A DNA stretch of 64,000 nt from Castellaniella sp. (GTDB lineage: Bacteria > Pseudomonadota > Gammaproteobacteria > Burkholderiales > Burkholderiaceae_B), in contig JAHRWZ010000024.1 in assembly GCA_019104865.1 (NCBI GenBank), forward strand, positions 1 to 64,000. Direction: 5' to 3'. Below, piece after piece: positions 27,250 through 34,774 of this stretch (within the stretch, counting starts at the first letter, position 1; each line of letters opens with the position of its first letter). Position numbers and translations under genes: made by a program. The notes under the pieces were generated by a model, which was not told the DNA's origin, did not search any database, and saw nothing but the letters and a program-made list of their open reading frames with translations.

Positions 27250-27528
27250 TTACTTCAGGTAAGTTCGAATGGCATCAATGAGCTCACTTGCACCCTGCTC
27301 ACGATCAGCTTGGCTGGCAACCTCTGCACCTGCGACATGTCCCTTGATATGGCTTTCGATGAGTTCGGTCATCAGCCCCCGCACGGCACCTTGCACTGCG
27401 GCTACCTGATGCAGGATGTCTGCACATTCCTTTTCAGCATTCAGTCCCCTTTCGATTGCCTCTACCTGACCTCGAATGCGGCGCACACGGGCGAGCAGCC
27501 TAGTCTTCCCCTGATTGGTATGGCTCAT
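27250..27528 (-). CDS. RcnR-like (FrmR/CsoR family) repressor, copy 2
   Basis: A 92-residue protein with the RcnR ligand set His3, Cys35, His60, His64 (MSHTNQGK; KECADILHQ; ESHIKGH). It is about 60 percent identical by eye to the copy at 5391-5666. It is divergent from the His-tailed DMT exporter, and the 47-nt gap holds the operator-like GTAGTGGGGTATAGTAT. Predicted to repress both genes until Ni(II), Co(II) or a related ion binds. Confidence 0.87.
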   Translation of the reverse strand: MSHTNQGKTRLLARVRRIRGQVEAIERGLNAEKECADILHQVAAVQGAVRGLMTELIESHIKGHVAGAEVASQADREQGASELIDAIRTYLK

Positions 27529-27551
27529 AACGATAATAGGTAATTTATAGG

Positions 27552-27567
27552 GTAGTGGGGTATAGTA
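27552..27567. promoter_or_regulatory. Putative operator of RcnR-like copy 2
   Basis: GTAGTGGGGTATAGTAT region between the divergent regulator and exporter. Thirteen of 17 positions match the reverse complement of the site at 5354-5370. The G-run with AT-rich flanks resembles RcnR-type operators. Confidence 0.55.
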
Positions 27568-27575
27568 TAACTCTC

Positions 27576-28652
27576 ATGAAAGCTCGTGCCTTCTGGTCTT
27601 CGTCAGTCTATGCAGCGCTGGGGGCAGCCGCACTCTTTGGCGCCAGCACGCCGTTTGCCAAAGTGCTGCTAAAGGGCACCTCACCCGTTCTGCTTGCCGG
27701 GCTACTGTATCTTGGCAGTGGCATTGGGCTTGGGTTGGTCCGGCTGCTTCGCGATCGTGGCTGGCGTATACCGTCGCTGTCGCGACCCGAGTGGGGGTGG
27801 CTCGTCCTTGCTATCGGTCTTGGCGGTGTGCTTGGGCCGCTGCTCCTGATGTTCGGGCTTGCAACGACGCCGGCCTCGACGGCGTCACTGCTGCTTAACC
27901 TCGAGGCCGTGCTCACGGCCGTGATCGCCTGGGTGGTATTCCGGGAAAGCACGGACCGTAACGTTATGCTGGGCATGCTGGTGATTGTGACCGGCGCAGC
28001 GCTACTGACTTGGCCGGATATGCGGCAGAGCACGGGAGGCTGGAGTTGGGGGAGTCTCTTCATCGCCTGTGCTTGCTTGTGCTGGGCGTTAGACAATAAC
28101 TTCACCCGCAAGGTATCGGCCTCAGATGCCCTGTTCCTCGCAGGCCTCAAGGGAATGGTGGCCGGGGTCGTAAACACTGGCATGGCTCTAGTTCTCGGGG
28201 CCCGGCTTCCCGGTGCCGTCGCGATGGGCGGGGCCATGATTGTAGGACTTCTAGGCTACGGAGTGAGCTTGGTCTTGTTCGTACTGGCCTTGCGGGGGCT
28301 GGGGACGGCGCGCACGGGGGCGTATTTCTCGACAGCCCCATTCATCGGGGCTGCAATTGCCATACTGATTTTTGGCGAGCAGGTCACGGGAGTCTTCTGG
28401 GTGGTGTTCGTCCTCATGGCGGTTGGCGTCTGGCTCCACCTTACGGAACGCCATGAGCACATGCACACGCACGAGGCAATCATCCATACCCATCGCCACG
28501 TGCATGACGAGCACCACCATCACAGCCATGATTTTCCGTGGGACGGGCGCGAGCCACATACGCACGAGCATACGCATGCGCCGATTACACACAACCATCC
28601 GCACTATCCGGACATTCATCATCGGCATCGGCACTCTGATCATGGTAATTGA
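27576..28652 (+). CDS. EamA/DMT-family exporter with histidine-rich C-terminal tail, copy 2
   Basis: A 358-residue paralogue of the protein at 7682-8737: same FGASTPFAK start, LLLNLEAVLTAVIAWVVF and GLGTARTGAYFSTAPFIGAAIAIL. The ~65-residue His-rich tail has the same landmarks (HTHRHVHDEHHHH, FPWDGREPHTHEH, HPHYPDIHH). ATG 27576 is chosen; an in-frame GTG at 27555 lies inside the operator. Here the module consists only of repressor and exporter, so the exporter can apparently work without the P-type ATPase of module 1. Likely substrate Ni/Co, inferred from the repressor ligands. Confidence 0.8.
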   Translation: MKARAFWSSSVYAALGAAALFGASTPFAKVLLKGTSPVLLAGLLYLGSGIGLGLVRLLRDRGWRIPSLSRPEWGWLVLAIGLGGVLGPLLLMFGLATTPASTASLLLNLEAVLTAVIAWVVFRESTDRNVMLGMLVIVTGAALLTWPDMRQSTGGWSWGSLFIACACLCWALDNNFTRKVSASDALFLAGLKGMVAGVVNTGMALVLGARLPGAVAMGGAMIVGLLGYGVSLVLFVLALRGLGTARTGAYFSTAPFIGAAIAILIFGEQVTGVFWVVFVLMAVGVWLHLTERHEHMHTHEAIIHTHRHVHDEHHHHSHDFPWDGREPHTHEHTHAPITHNHPHYPDIHHRHRHSDHGN

Positions 28653-28780
28653 TGCCGATCATTCGAGGGACTGATATTGGTCCATTGTTTTACGCCCTTG
28701 TATCAGGTTCGCTTCTGAAGCAGCAAATCGGTCGTTGATTGTCTGCTACACAAAAGCGGCAGCCCTTGCCTTAGACGGTT

Positions 28781-28813
28781 CCTCAGCCTGTCCTAAGTCG
28801 CACCCCGTAGTCT
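28781..28813 (+). promoter_or_regulatory. Regulon promoter 2 (PepSY-to-histidine kinase operon)
   Basis: CCTCAG (28781-28786), cctgt, CCTAAG (28792-28797), 10 nt, -10 element TAGTCT (28808-28813), 42 nt before the PepSY ATG. Since the operon ends with the two-component genes, this suggests autoregulation. Confidence 0.8.
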
Positions 28814-28855
28814 CTCCACTGCGCAATTCCTGCGTTTCCTTTTGGAGAGTCCACC

Positions 28856-29185
28856 ATGAACCGTTACATCAAACCCACCATTGCAGCTATCGTCATCGCT
28901 ACAGCTGGAACAGGCGCTTATGCCGCTACCAGCCACGGACAGAATGACGCCCTGGCGATATCGGGTGCCAAGACTTCGTTGGTGCAAGCAATCGCCACGG
29001 CTGAGCAGAGCGCCAGCGGCAAGGCCGTCGAAGCCAAATTCAAAGGCGACGCCAAAGAAGGCCCGCTCTACAAAGTAGAAGTGGTAAGCGGTGACAAAGT
29101 CTTTGACGTCAAAGTCGATGCTGAAAAAGGAACCGTTATTTCGTCGAAAGTCGACACGTCTGATCACGACGAGGATGACGACTGA
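28856..29185 (+). CDS. Secreted PepSY-domain protein
   Basis: A 109-residue protein: signal peptide (1-23, ...GAYAAT), one PepSY domain (about 35-100: SLVQAIATAEQSASGKAVEAKFKGDAKEGPLYKVEVV..KVFDVKVDAEKGTVISSK) and an acidic tail DTSDHDEDDD that could bind cations. Single PepSY proteins are often found with periplasmic sensing or inhibition roles next to QseC/PmrB-like kinases. TTTGGAGAG precedes the ATG. First gene of the operon that ends with the response regulator and kinase. Confidence 0.85.
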   Translation: MNRYIKPTIAAIVIATAGTGAYAATSHGQNDALAISGAKTSLVQAIATAEQSASGKAVEAKFKGDAKEGPLYKVEVVSGDKVFDVKVDAEKGTVISSKVDTSDHDEDDD

Positions 29186-29275
29186 TGATTCACTGATACG
29201 CATAAGATCCCCTGAGGTGACACTGCCCCTCAGGGGATCCTGTCGCCTGAAGCCGGTTATCGGAGATACACGATC

Positions 29276-30064
29276 ATGAATATCTCACCTTTGAATACGA
29301 TGAACTCGAACGACTGGTTCGTGAAGGTTCCCGCCATCACGCTATCCTTTTGGATTATCAAGGTCATGTCCACTACGGTGGGCGAAACCGCTGCGGATTT
29401 CCTGGCGGTGAACGCAGGACTGGGGCAGGTCGCAACCCGCACTCTCATGGCGGTACTTCTCATCGCCGCTTTGACTGTCCAGTTGCGAAGGCCGCGCTAT
29501 ACCCCCTGGGCGTACTGGCTCACGGTCGTACTCGTCAGCATTGTCGGAACGCAGATCACGGACCTGCTCACGGACGGTCTCGGGGTTAGTTTGTATGTCA
29601 GCACGCCAATCTTTGCTGTGCTGCTGATGGTCATTTTTGTAGCCTGGTATGCCGTGGAGCGCACCCTCTCCATCCATGACATTGTGTCGCGTCGACGTGA
29701 GCTCTTCTATTGGGCAGCGATCCTGTGCACGTTTTCCCTGGGCACTGCGGCGGGAGACCTCGCCACTGAGGCGCTGGGCATGGGCTTTACCGTGGGTGTA
29801 ATGATCTTTGGCGGACTCATTGCCGCCACTTATGCGAGCTTCCGGATGGGGGGAGGCGCCGTGCTGACCTTCTGGATCGCCTATATCCTGACCCGCCCTC
29901 TGGGTGCTTCGCTGGGCGATCTGCTCACTCAGGCGAAAACCTATGGCGGATTCGGTATGGGGACAGCCTGGACAAGCGCACTCTTTCTGACAGTCATCGT
30001 GTTGTTGGTGGCCTTTGAGCAGTACGAGGTCCGGGCCGGCAGCCCGCTGCGGGCGAGCCGGTAA
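29276..30064 (+). CDS. COG4705-family multi-pass membrane protein
   Basis: A 262-residue protein with about seven helices and an internal repeat of the motif (S/G)-T-x-x-G-(E/D)-x-x-(A/T)-(D/E): KVMSTTVGETAADFL, VGTQITDLLTDGLG, LGTAAGDLATEALGMGF, GASLGDLLTQ. This belongs to the uncharacterised COG4705 group often seen near metal resistance genes. The repeated acidic residues within helices suggest a cation channel or transporter, but that is inference. GGAG lies upstream of ATG 29276. A fragment of a homologue lies at 20089-20136. Confidence 0.75.
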   Translation: MNISPLNTMNSNDWFVKVPAITLSFWIIKVMSTTVGETAADFLAVNAGLGQVATRTLMAVLLIAALTVQLRRPRYTPWAYWLTVVLVSIVGTQITDLLTDGLGVSLYVSTPIFAVLLMVIFVAWYAVERTLSIHDIVSRRRELFYWAAILCTFSLGTAAGDLATEALGMGFTVGVMIFGGLIAATYASFRMGGGAVLTFWIAYILTRPLGASLGDLLTQAKTYGGFGMGTAWTSALFLTVIVLLVAFEQYEVRAGSPLRASR

Positions 30065-30094
30065 ACCAGTCCATCAAGAGAACAGGAACATTTC

Positions 30095-30517
30095 ATGCAA
30101 GTTACACCTCTCATGACTCGCGCGGCCCTGACCCTGGTCATTGCCTTCCCACTCTTCATGATTACGGGCTGCTCAAAGTCTGCCAATTTGTCGGCGGGTA
30201 CATCAGCCGCGTTGACACCGACAGCCTCGAAGTTAGGAGATTTATCTTCGTTCCGAAAGATGACGGCTGACGTTGCTACATTTGTCGATAAAGGGGATCT
30301 TGCGCGTGCCAAGTCTCGGATCAAGGATCTGGAAGTAGCCTGGGACTCAGCCGAAGCGGGTCTGAAGCCCAGGGACGCCAGCAATTGGCACATACTGGAT
30401 AAGGCAATCGACTCGGCACTTACGGCAGTACGCGCGGATCCGCCCAACCAGGTCGACTGCAAGATTGCGTTGTCCGCGCTTCTTCAAACTTTTGATAAGC
30501 TTCAGGGAAAGGCCTGA
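30095..30517 (+). CDS. Lipoprotein of unknown function
   Basis: A 140-residue protein with a type II signal ([13 protein letters not shown]; lipobox Cys about residue 24), followed by a helical region ([64 protein letters not shown]). The pattern of D-W-x-x-A helices resembles periplasmic helical-bundle proteins; no named domain is recognised. AACAGGAAC precedes the ATG. Cotranscribed with the membrane-protein genes and the two-component system, so it may be part of the signal input or of the response. Confidence 0.7.
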   Translation: MQVTPLMTRAALTLVIAFPLFMITGCSKSANLSAGTSAALTPTASKLGDLSSFRKMTADVATFVDKGDLARAKSRIKDLEVAWDSAEAGLKPRDASNWHILDKAIDSALTAVRADPPNQVDCKIALSALLQTFDKLQGKA

Positions 30518-30530
30518 GGCGAATGAGCAG

Positions 30531-31130
30531 ATGGATGTCACCGGGTTGATTCAGTCCTATGGCTACTGGGCCGTTGCATTTGGCACTTTTCTTGAAGGAG
30601 AAACGGTGCTCCTTGCAGCGGCCGCTGCAGCTTCCCATGACTATCTACGGCTGCCCATAGTGATCGCCATCGCCGCCACTTTCGGGTTCCTGGGAGACCA
30701 GATCTTCTTCCTCCTAGGGCATCGCTATGGTGTGCGGCTCATCGCCCGATTTCCATCGCTCGAACCACGCATCGCCCGAGTTCAGGCACTACTGAAGCGT
30801 CACGACGCACCTCTTATCCTCGCCATCCGCTTTCTCTATGGCCTGCGAGTAGCAGGTCCCATTGCAATCGGTACGAGTGGTGTTCACTGGGCACGATTTG
30901 CCGTATTCAACTTCGCGGGGGCAGCCATTTGGGCCATAGTCGTCGGGAGCATCGGCTACGGACTTGGGCAGGGGTTGAGCCACCTACTACCGCTATTGGG
31001 TGATTTTGATGTGGATGAAATTTGGACCCTAGCCGTTATCGCTGGCGTAGTCATCCTTCTGAAGATTGGCAGGCACGGGAGGCAGGCTATCCAAGCCAGG
31101 CGGGCACGGCAACAGATTCGGAGAAGCTGA
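30531..31130 (+). CDS. DedA family membrane protein, copy 2
   Basis: A 199-residue DedA/VTT-domain protein with FLGDQIFFLLGHRYG, RFLYGLRVAGPIAIGTSGVHWARFAVFNFAGAAIWA and a charged C terminus. It is a close paralogue of the protein at 19499-20074. Presumed to flip a lipid carrier across the inner membrane, which fits the PAP2 phosphatase of the same regulon. It starts 14 nt after the lipoprotein gene, and the regulator gene starts 2 nt after its stop. Confidence 0.9.
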   Translation: MDVTGLIQSYGYWAVAFGTFLEGETVLLAAAAAASHDYLRLPIVIAIAATFGFLGDQIFFLLGHRYGVRLIARFPSLEPRIARVQALLKRHDAPLILAIRFLYGLRVAGPIAIGTSGVHWARFAVFNFAGAAIWAIVVGSIGYGLGQGLSHLLPLLGDFDVDEIWTLAVIAGVVILLKIGRHGRQAIQARRARQQIRRS

Positions 31131-31131
31131 A

Positions 31132-31797
31132 TTGAGAGTTTTACTCGTTGAAGACGATTCCATGATCGGCGAGGCCGTTCAGGACGCGTTAAAGGAGGCT
31201 GCGTATGCGGTGGACTGGGTAAGCGATGGCCTCGCCGCACTCTCGGCTACCGACACCCAGCGCTACGACCTGATATTGTTGGATCTGGGTTTGCCAGGCA
31301 AGGACGGACAAGATGTGCTGAGAGCCATCCGTGCGCACGGCAACCCAGTGCCGCTAGTTATCTTGACCGCGCGCGATGCGCTAGGCGACCGATTGCGGGG
31401 GCTTGATGGCGGTGCGGATGATTATCTCGTCAAGCCTTTCGAGATGGACGAGTTGCTTGCCCGCATGCGGGCGGTACTGCGGCGTAAAGAGGGCAACGCC
31501 GCGCCAGTGCTCGGCAATGGCGTGCTAACGCTTGATCCCGAAACACGAGAGGCGGCAGTGGGGGACTGTTCCCCCGTGCGCCTGACGGGGCGCGAATTTG
31601 CCCTACTGCGGGCACTCCTTGCCAGGCCTGGCGCCATTCTGTCGCGCGCGGATCTGGAGGACCGTATCTATGGCTGGGGCGAAGAGGTGGAAAGCAATGC
31701 CATTGAATACATCATCCATGCATTACGCAAAAAACTGGGCAATGACGTCATCGAAAACGTGAGGGGGCTCGGATGGATGGTCTCAAAAAGCGGCTGA
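31132..31797 (+). CDS. OmpR/PhoB-family response regulator (QseB/PmrA-like)
   Basis: A 221-residue regulator starting at TTG 31132 (GGAGAA upstream). The receiver domain carries EDD (about 7-9), phosphoacceptor Asp51 (LILLDLGLPG), LTARDA and KPFEM. The C-terminal winged helix has LTGREFALLRALLARPG and EYIIHALRKKLG. The QseB/PmrA group binds direct hexamer repeats spaced by 5 bp, which is what the cargo promoters show. It overlaps the kinase gene by 25 nt. Likely the activator of the four CCTCAG-N5-CCTAAG promoters, including its own. Confidence 0.92.
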   Translation: MRVLLVEDDSMIGEAVQDALKEAAYAVDWVSDGLAALSATDTQRYDLILLDLGLPGKDGQDVLRAIRAHGNPVPLVILTARDALGDRLRGLDGGADDYLVKPFEMDELLARMRAVLRRKEGNAAPVLGNGVLTLDPETREAAVGDCSPVRLTGREFALLRALLARPGAILSRADLEDRIYGWGEEVESNAIEYIIHALRKKLGNDVIENVRGLGWMVSKSG

Positions 31798-33134
31798 GCA
31801 CCTCAGTTCAGTATCGACTGTCGTTTGCACTTACGGCCACAATCATCGCTGTGGCGGTAGTTGCGGGCGTTTTCTCGTTTCTATCGGCCTTCGATGAAGC
31901 GCATGATCTGCAAGACGACATGCTGCACCAGATTGCCTCATTGGTGGATCAGCAGCGTCTGACATGGGCTCCTGGCGCGGATGCACCCCGCACTGAAGAT
32001 GCGGACGACGATACGACAATCACCATTCAGGTATTAGGAGCAAGGGGCAATTTCGCTGGCAAGATGCACGGTAGAGGTGCCTTGCCCTTGCCTGACGCGC
32101 TTGAGGATGGTCTGCATACTCTCACCATCGCGGATGAGTCATACCGTGTGCTGGTGAAAACCATAGCCACGGGGACCAGAATTGCCGTTTCGCAGGAAAC
32201 CGACGCACGCGATGAAATGGCCTACAACAGCGCATGGCGCACGCTTCTGCCGTTTCTGATCCTCGTGCCGGTACTGCTTCTCATCATCTCACAGCTCGTA
32301 CGCAAGATGTTCCGTCCTATTACGGACCTTTCCAGGCAAATTGATGCGCGTGCGGAAAGCAGCCTGGAACCTATCCATGATGGCCATTTACCCACAGAAG
32401 TGCGCCCCTTTGTGCTCGCCATCAATCGGCTTCTCGTTCGCGTTGCGGAATCCGTCAATGTCCAGCGACGATTTGTGGCTGACGCTGCGCACGAGCTGCG
32501 TTCCCCGCTTACGGCACTGTCATTGCAGGCGCAGCGCATGGAGCATCTGGAGATGTCCAGCGCTGCCCGCGAGCGGCTGCGTATCTTGCAAAAGGGTATT
32601 GAACGCGGGCGTAATCTGCTCAACCAGCTGCTGAGCCTTTCCAAGGTGCAGGCAGCGACAGAGATGCCTGGAGCGCCCGTCTTGGTGCGCGGCATCTACC
32701 GCGCGGTGTTGGAAGACCTGATGCCAATGGCGAAAGCCAAGCGTATAGATCTGGGCGTTGTGGAGGGGCCCGATACCACCGTCTGCGCGACGGAGCTGGA
32801 TCTTTTCACACTGGTTAAAAATCTAGTGGACAACGCCATTCGCTACACGCCCGATGGTGGTCGGGTGGATCTTGCGACCCATGTTGCCGGCGCGATCGTG
32901 GTCGTGCAGGTTTCAGATACGGGGCCAGGGATTCCGCCACAGGAACGGGAGCGCGTTTTTGACCCTTTTTATCGCGTGCTTGGCAACGACGCACTTGGAT
33001 CAGGCCTGGGGCTGGCTATCGTCAAGACCATCGCCCACCGGATGGGGGCGCAAGTAACGCTCGATAATACAGACCCATCCACGCAGACCGGACTGACCGT
33101 CACGGTTTGCATTCCGACGAGTCACAGTTCATGA
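31773..33134 (+). CDS. Sensor histidine kinase (QseC/PmrB-like)
   Basis: A 453-residue membrane kinase. Two helices (about 15-35 and 155-175) border a ~120-residue periplasmic sensor with an acidic patch (RTEDADDDTT) that could bind cations. HAMP-like segment, H-box with His240 (ADAAHELRSPLTAL), N-box LVDNAIRYTPDGG, G boxes DTGPGIPP and GSGLGLAIV follow. All catalytic boxes are intact. Partner of the overlapping regulator. The end overlaps the convergent methyltransferase gene by 13 nt. Confidence 0.92.
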   Translation: MDGLKKRLSTSVQYRLSFALTATIIAVAVVAGVFSFLSAFDEAHDLQDDMLHQIASLVDQQRLTWAPGADAPRTEDADDDTTITIQVLGARGNFAGKMHGRGALPLPDALEDGLHTLTIADESYRVLVKTIATGTRIAVSQETDARDEMAYNSAWRTLLPFLILVPVLLLIISQLVRKMFRPITDLSRQIDARAESSLEPIHDGHLPTEVRPFVLAINRLLVRVAESVNVQRRFVADAAHELRSPLTALSLQAQRMEHLEMSSAARERLRILQKGIERGRNLLNQLLSLSKVQAATEMPGAPVLVRGIYRAVLEDLMPMAKAKRIDLGVVEGPDTTVCATELDLFTLVKNLVDNAIRYTPDGGRVDLATHVAGAIVVVQVSDTGPGIPPQERERVFDPFYRVLGNDALGSGLGLAIVKTIAHRMGAQVTLDNTDPSTQTGLTVTVCIPTSHSS

Positions 33135-33817
33135 GCCTCCAACTCGTCGGCGACTAGCGTGTCCACGCGCCTATAGACCATAACCTTTGCTGGTGGCATA
33201 TTTTTCCAGACGATGCTGCTATCGCATGCTGCAAAATCATTCTGCAATTCTGCAGATTCGCCGCGTAGAGCGTAAGTGAATTGCACCAGGAGGCCACCCG
33301 GGCGTAGGACGCTTCGCCATTGATCAAGAATCGCCGAGACAAGTTGGGGAGCCAGTGAGCGTAGTGGCAGGCTGGAGACGACAGCATCTACCGTTGCGCC
33401 TTCCGGCAGCAGATTTATGAGGTCCGCAGCATCTGCTTGCCAAATGGGCAGCGCTGGGAAGCGACGACGCAGATGCTGCGCTAAGGCCGCAGAGCGCTCA
33501 ACGATTCGAAGGCGCATAGGCGATACGCCTCTGTCGAGTAGGGCTTGTGTCACTGACCCTGTTCCGGCACCCAGCTCTACTACCAGGCCGTCGCTCTGTA
33601 CAGGTACCGGACAGGCCATACGGCGCGCAAGCCCTGTGGAACTTGGCCACACTGCTCCGACGATAGTAGGCTTTCTAAGAAACTCATGCACAAATAGGGC
33701 TGAAGAGGATGTTTCAAAGGACTTTGCCGCCCGATACGTGCTGGTCGCACAGTCGACTCCAATGGACCTTAGGTCGCTGACGAATGACCGCCGTGTGCTG
33801 TCCGTGAACCTTGACAT
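33122..33817 (-). CDS. Phospholipid N-methyltransferase-like SAM enzyme
   Basis: A 231-residue Rossmann-type methyltransferase. The order FLRKPTIVGAVWPSSTGLARRM, then motif I VVELGAGTGSVTQALL, RIVERSAALAQHLRRRFP, ADAADL and VVSSLPLRSL is that of rRNA-dimethylase-like phospholipid N-methyltransferases (PmtA group). It may methylate phosphatidylethanolamine or another amine lipid, changing surface charge. The promoter carries the regulon motif. The substrate is not proven by sequence. Confidence 0.8.
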   Translation of the reverse strand: MSRFTDSTRRSFVSDLRSIGVDCATSTYRAAKSFETSSSALFVHEFLRKPTIVGAVWPSSTGLARRMACPVPVQSDGLVVELGAGTGSVTQALLDRGVSPMRLRIVERSAALAQHLRRRFPALPIWQADAADLINLLPEGATVDAVVSSLPLRSLAPQLVSAILDQWRSVLRPGGLLVQFTYALRGESAELQNDFAACDSSIVWKNMPPAKVMVYRRVDTLVADELEAHEL

Positions 33818-33844
33818 GGAACTCTCCGTTGATTCAATGCGTTG

Positions 33845-33877
33845 AGGCTAGTCGAACAGACTTAGGCTACGCTGAGG
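33845..33877 (-). promoter_or_regulatory. Regulon promoter 3 (phospholipid methyltransferase-like gene)
   Basis: In gene sense: CCTCAG (33877-33872), cgtag, CCTAAG (33866-33861), 10 nt, -10 element TAGCCT (33850-33845), 27 nt before the ATG. Confidence 0.8.
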
Positions 33878-33987
33878 TTCTTGTCAGCACGAACGTAGCA
33901 CAAGATCAAACGGTGTCGTTCGACGCGCCAGGCAGGAGTCCACGCACAGGAACAGGCCAAGCTGTTTGAAAACACACCTGGAGCGAT

Positions 33988-34671
33988 TCAGAACAAGGTG
34001 AGGTATATGTGCACCCACCCAGCTTCTTGAGCAGCTTCGATTAGCTCGAAGACTGGGATCGCGAGGAAGTAAGGTAGGGCGTCACGAATGGTTTTCCATA
34101 CCCCCTCTAAATCTACCGTTATATGCTTTGGAGATCTCCACAGATGCCATCGTGGGTAGAATCGTGGTACCTGTTGGCGGTAAACATCAAAAGCCGCGCC
34201 GAACGCTTTGTGTAGCAGAATCTCCTCTTCTTCTACGATCCAACGAAAGATCAGGTAGGCGGCGAATGCAAAAACCAAACCGACAATCAGGCTACCCGTC
34301 TGCAAGCCAATACCCAATACCGCCAAGATGGAAAAGACATATAGCGGGTTTCGGCTTATGGAGTAGGGCCCCTCGACTATTAGGTCGGTGCCCTTTCGGC
34401 CACCCACATACAGCATGCATGCCGCGCGTCCCAACACAGCCAAGATGATCAGCCCCAGGCCGATCCATTCCAGCCCTTGGTGCTGGAAACTCGATTCTGG
34501 CCACGCCGAGCCTACCCAAAGCAGCGAGCATACCGCGATGGTGGCTAGCCATCCTAGGGCATGACGGCGCCTTACCTGTGATCGGGCTAGGCGTTCCCAA
34601 GCTGAGTTGATCTCGTCGGGTGTTGCATTGGAGTCTTGGTTGAGAGGAGAGGATTTCTGCTGGCTCATCAC
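33988..34671 (-). CDS. Isoprenylcysteine carboxyl methyltransferase-like membrane protein (ICMT/PEMT, CzcN-like)
   Basis: A 227-residue membrane protein with four or five helices and the ICMT/PEMT signature GPYSISRNPLYVFSILAVLG, then EEEEILLHKAFGAAFDVYRQQVPRFYP. Related proteins (CzcN/NccN) accompany Co/Zn/Cd/Ni efflux systems, where their role is unclear; lipid or small-molecule methylation is assumed. The promoter carries the regulon motif. Transcribed in the same direction as the other methyltransferase gene but with its own promoter. Confidence 0.85.
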   Translation of the reverse strand: MMSQQKSSPLNQDSNATPDEINSAWERLARSQVRRRHALGWLATIAVCSLLWVGSAWPESSFQHQGLEWIGLGLIILAVLGRAACMLYVGGRKGTDLIVEGPYSISRNPLYVFSILAVLGIGLQTGSLIVGLVFAFAAYLIFRWIVEEEEILLHKAFGAAFDVYRQQVPRFYPRWHLWRSPKHITVDLEGVWKTIRDALPYFLAIPVFELIEAAQEAGWVHIYLTLF

Positions 34672-34699
34672 AGCGTCCCTTACGCTTCGGAAGGGGACA

Positions 34700-34732
34700 A
34701 GTGTACAGCCTGAAACTTAGGATAGGCTGAGG
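34700..34732 (-). promoter_or_regulatory. Regulon promoter 4 (ICMT-like gene)
   Basis: In gene sense: CCTCAG (34732-34727), cctat, CCTAAG (34721-34716), 10 nt, -10 element TACACT (34705-34700), 28 nt before the ATG at 34671. Confidence 0.8.
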
Positions 34733-34774
34733 CTCTAGGCAGCGAAAATTTCGAGGGAGAGGAGGCGCGTTATT

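Noticed and set aside
28505-28640. Tandem CAT/CAC-rich DNA at the end of the DMT genes as a CRISPR or DNA repeat
   Set aside because: It is codon-level repetition of histidine in an open frame, without regular repeat-spacer units; no CRISPR array was seen anywhere.
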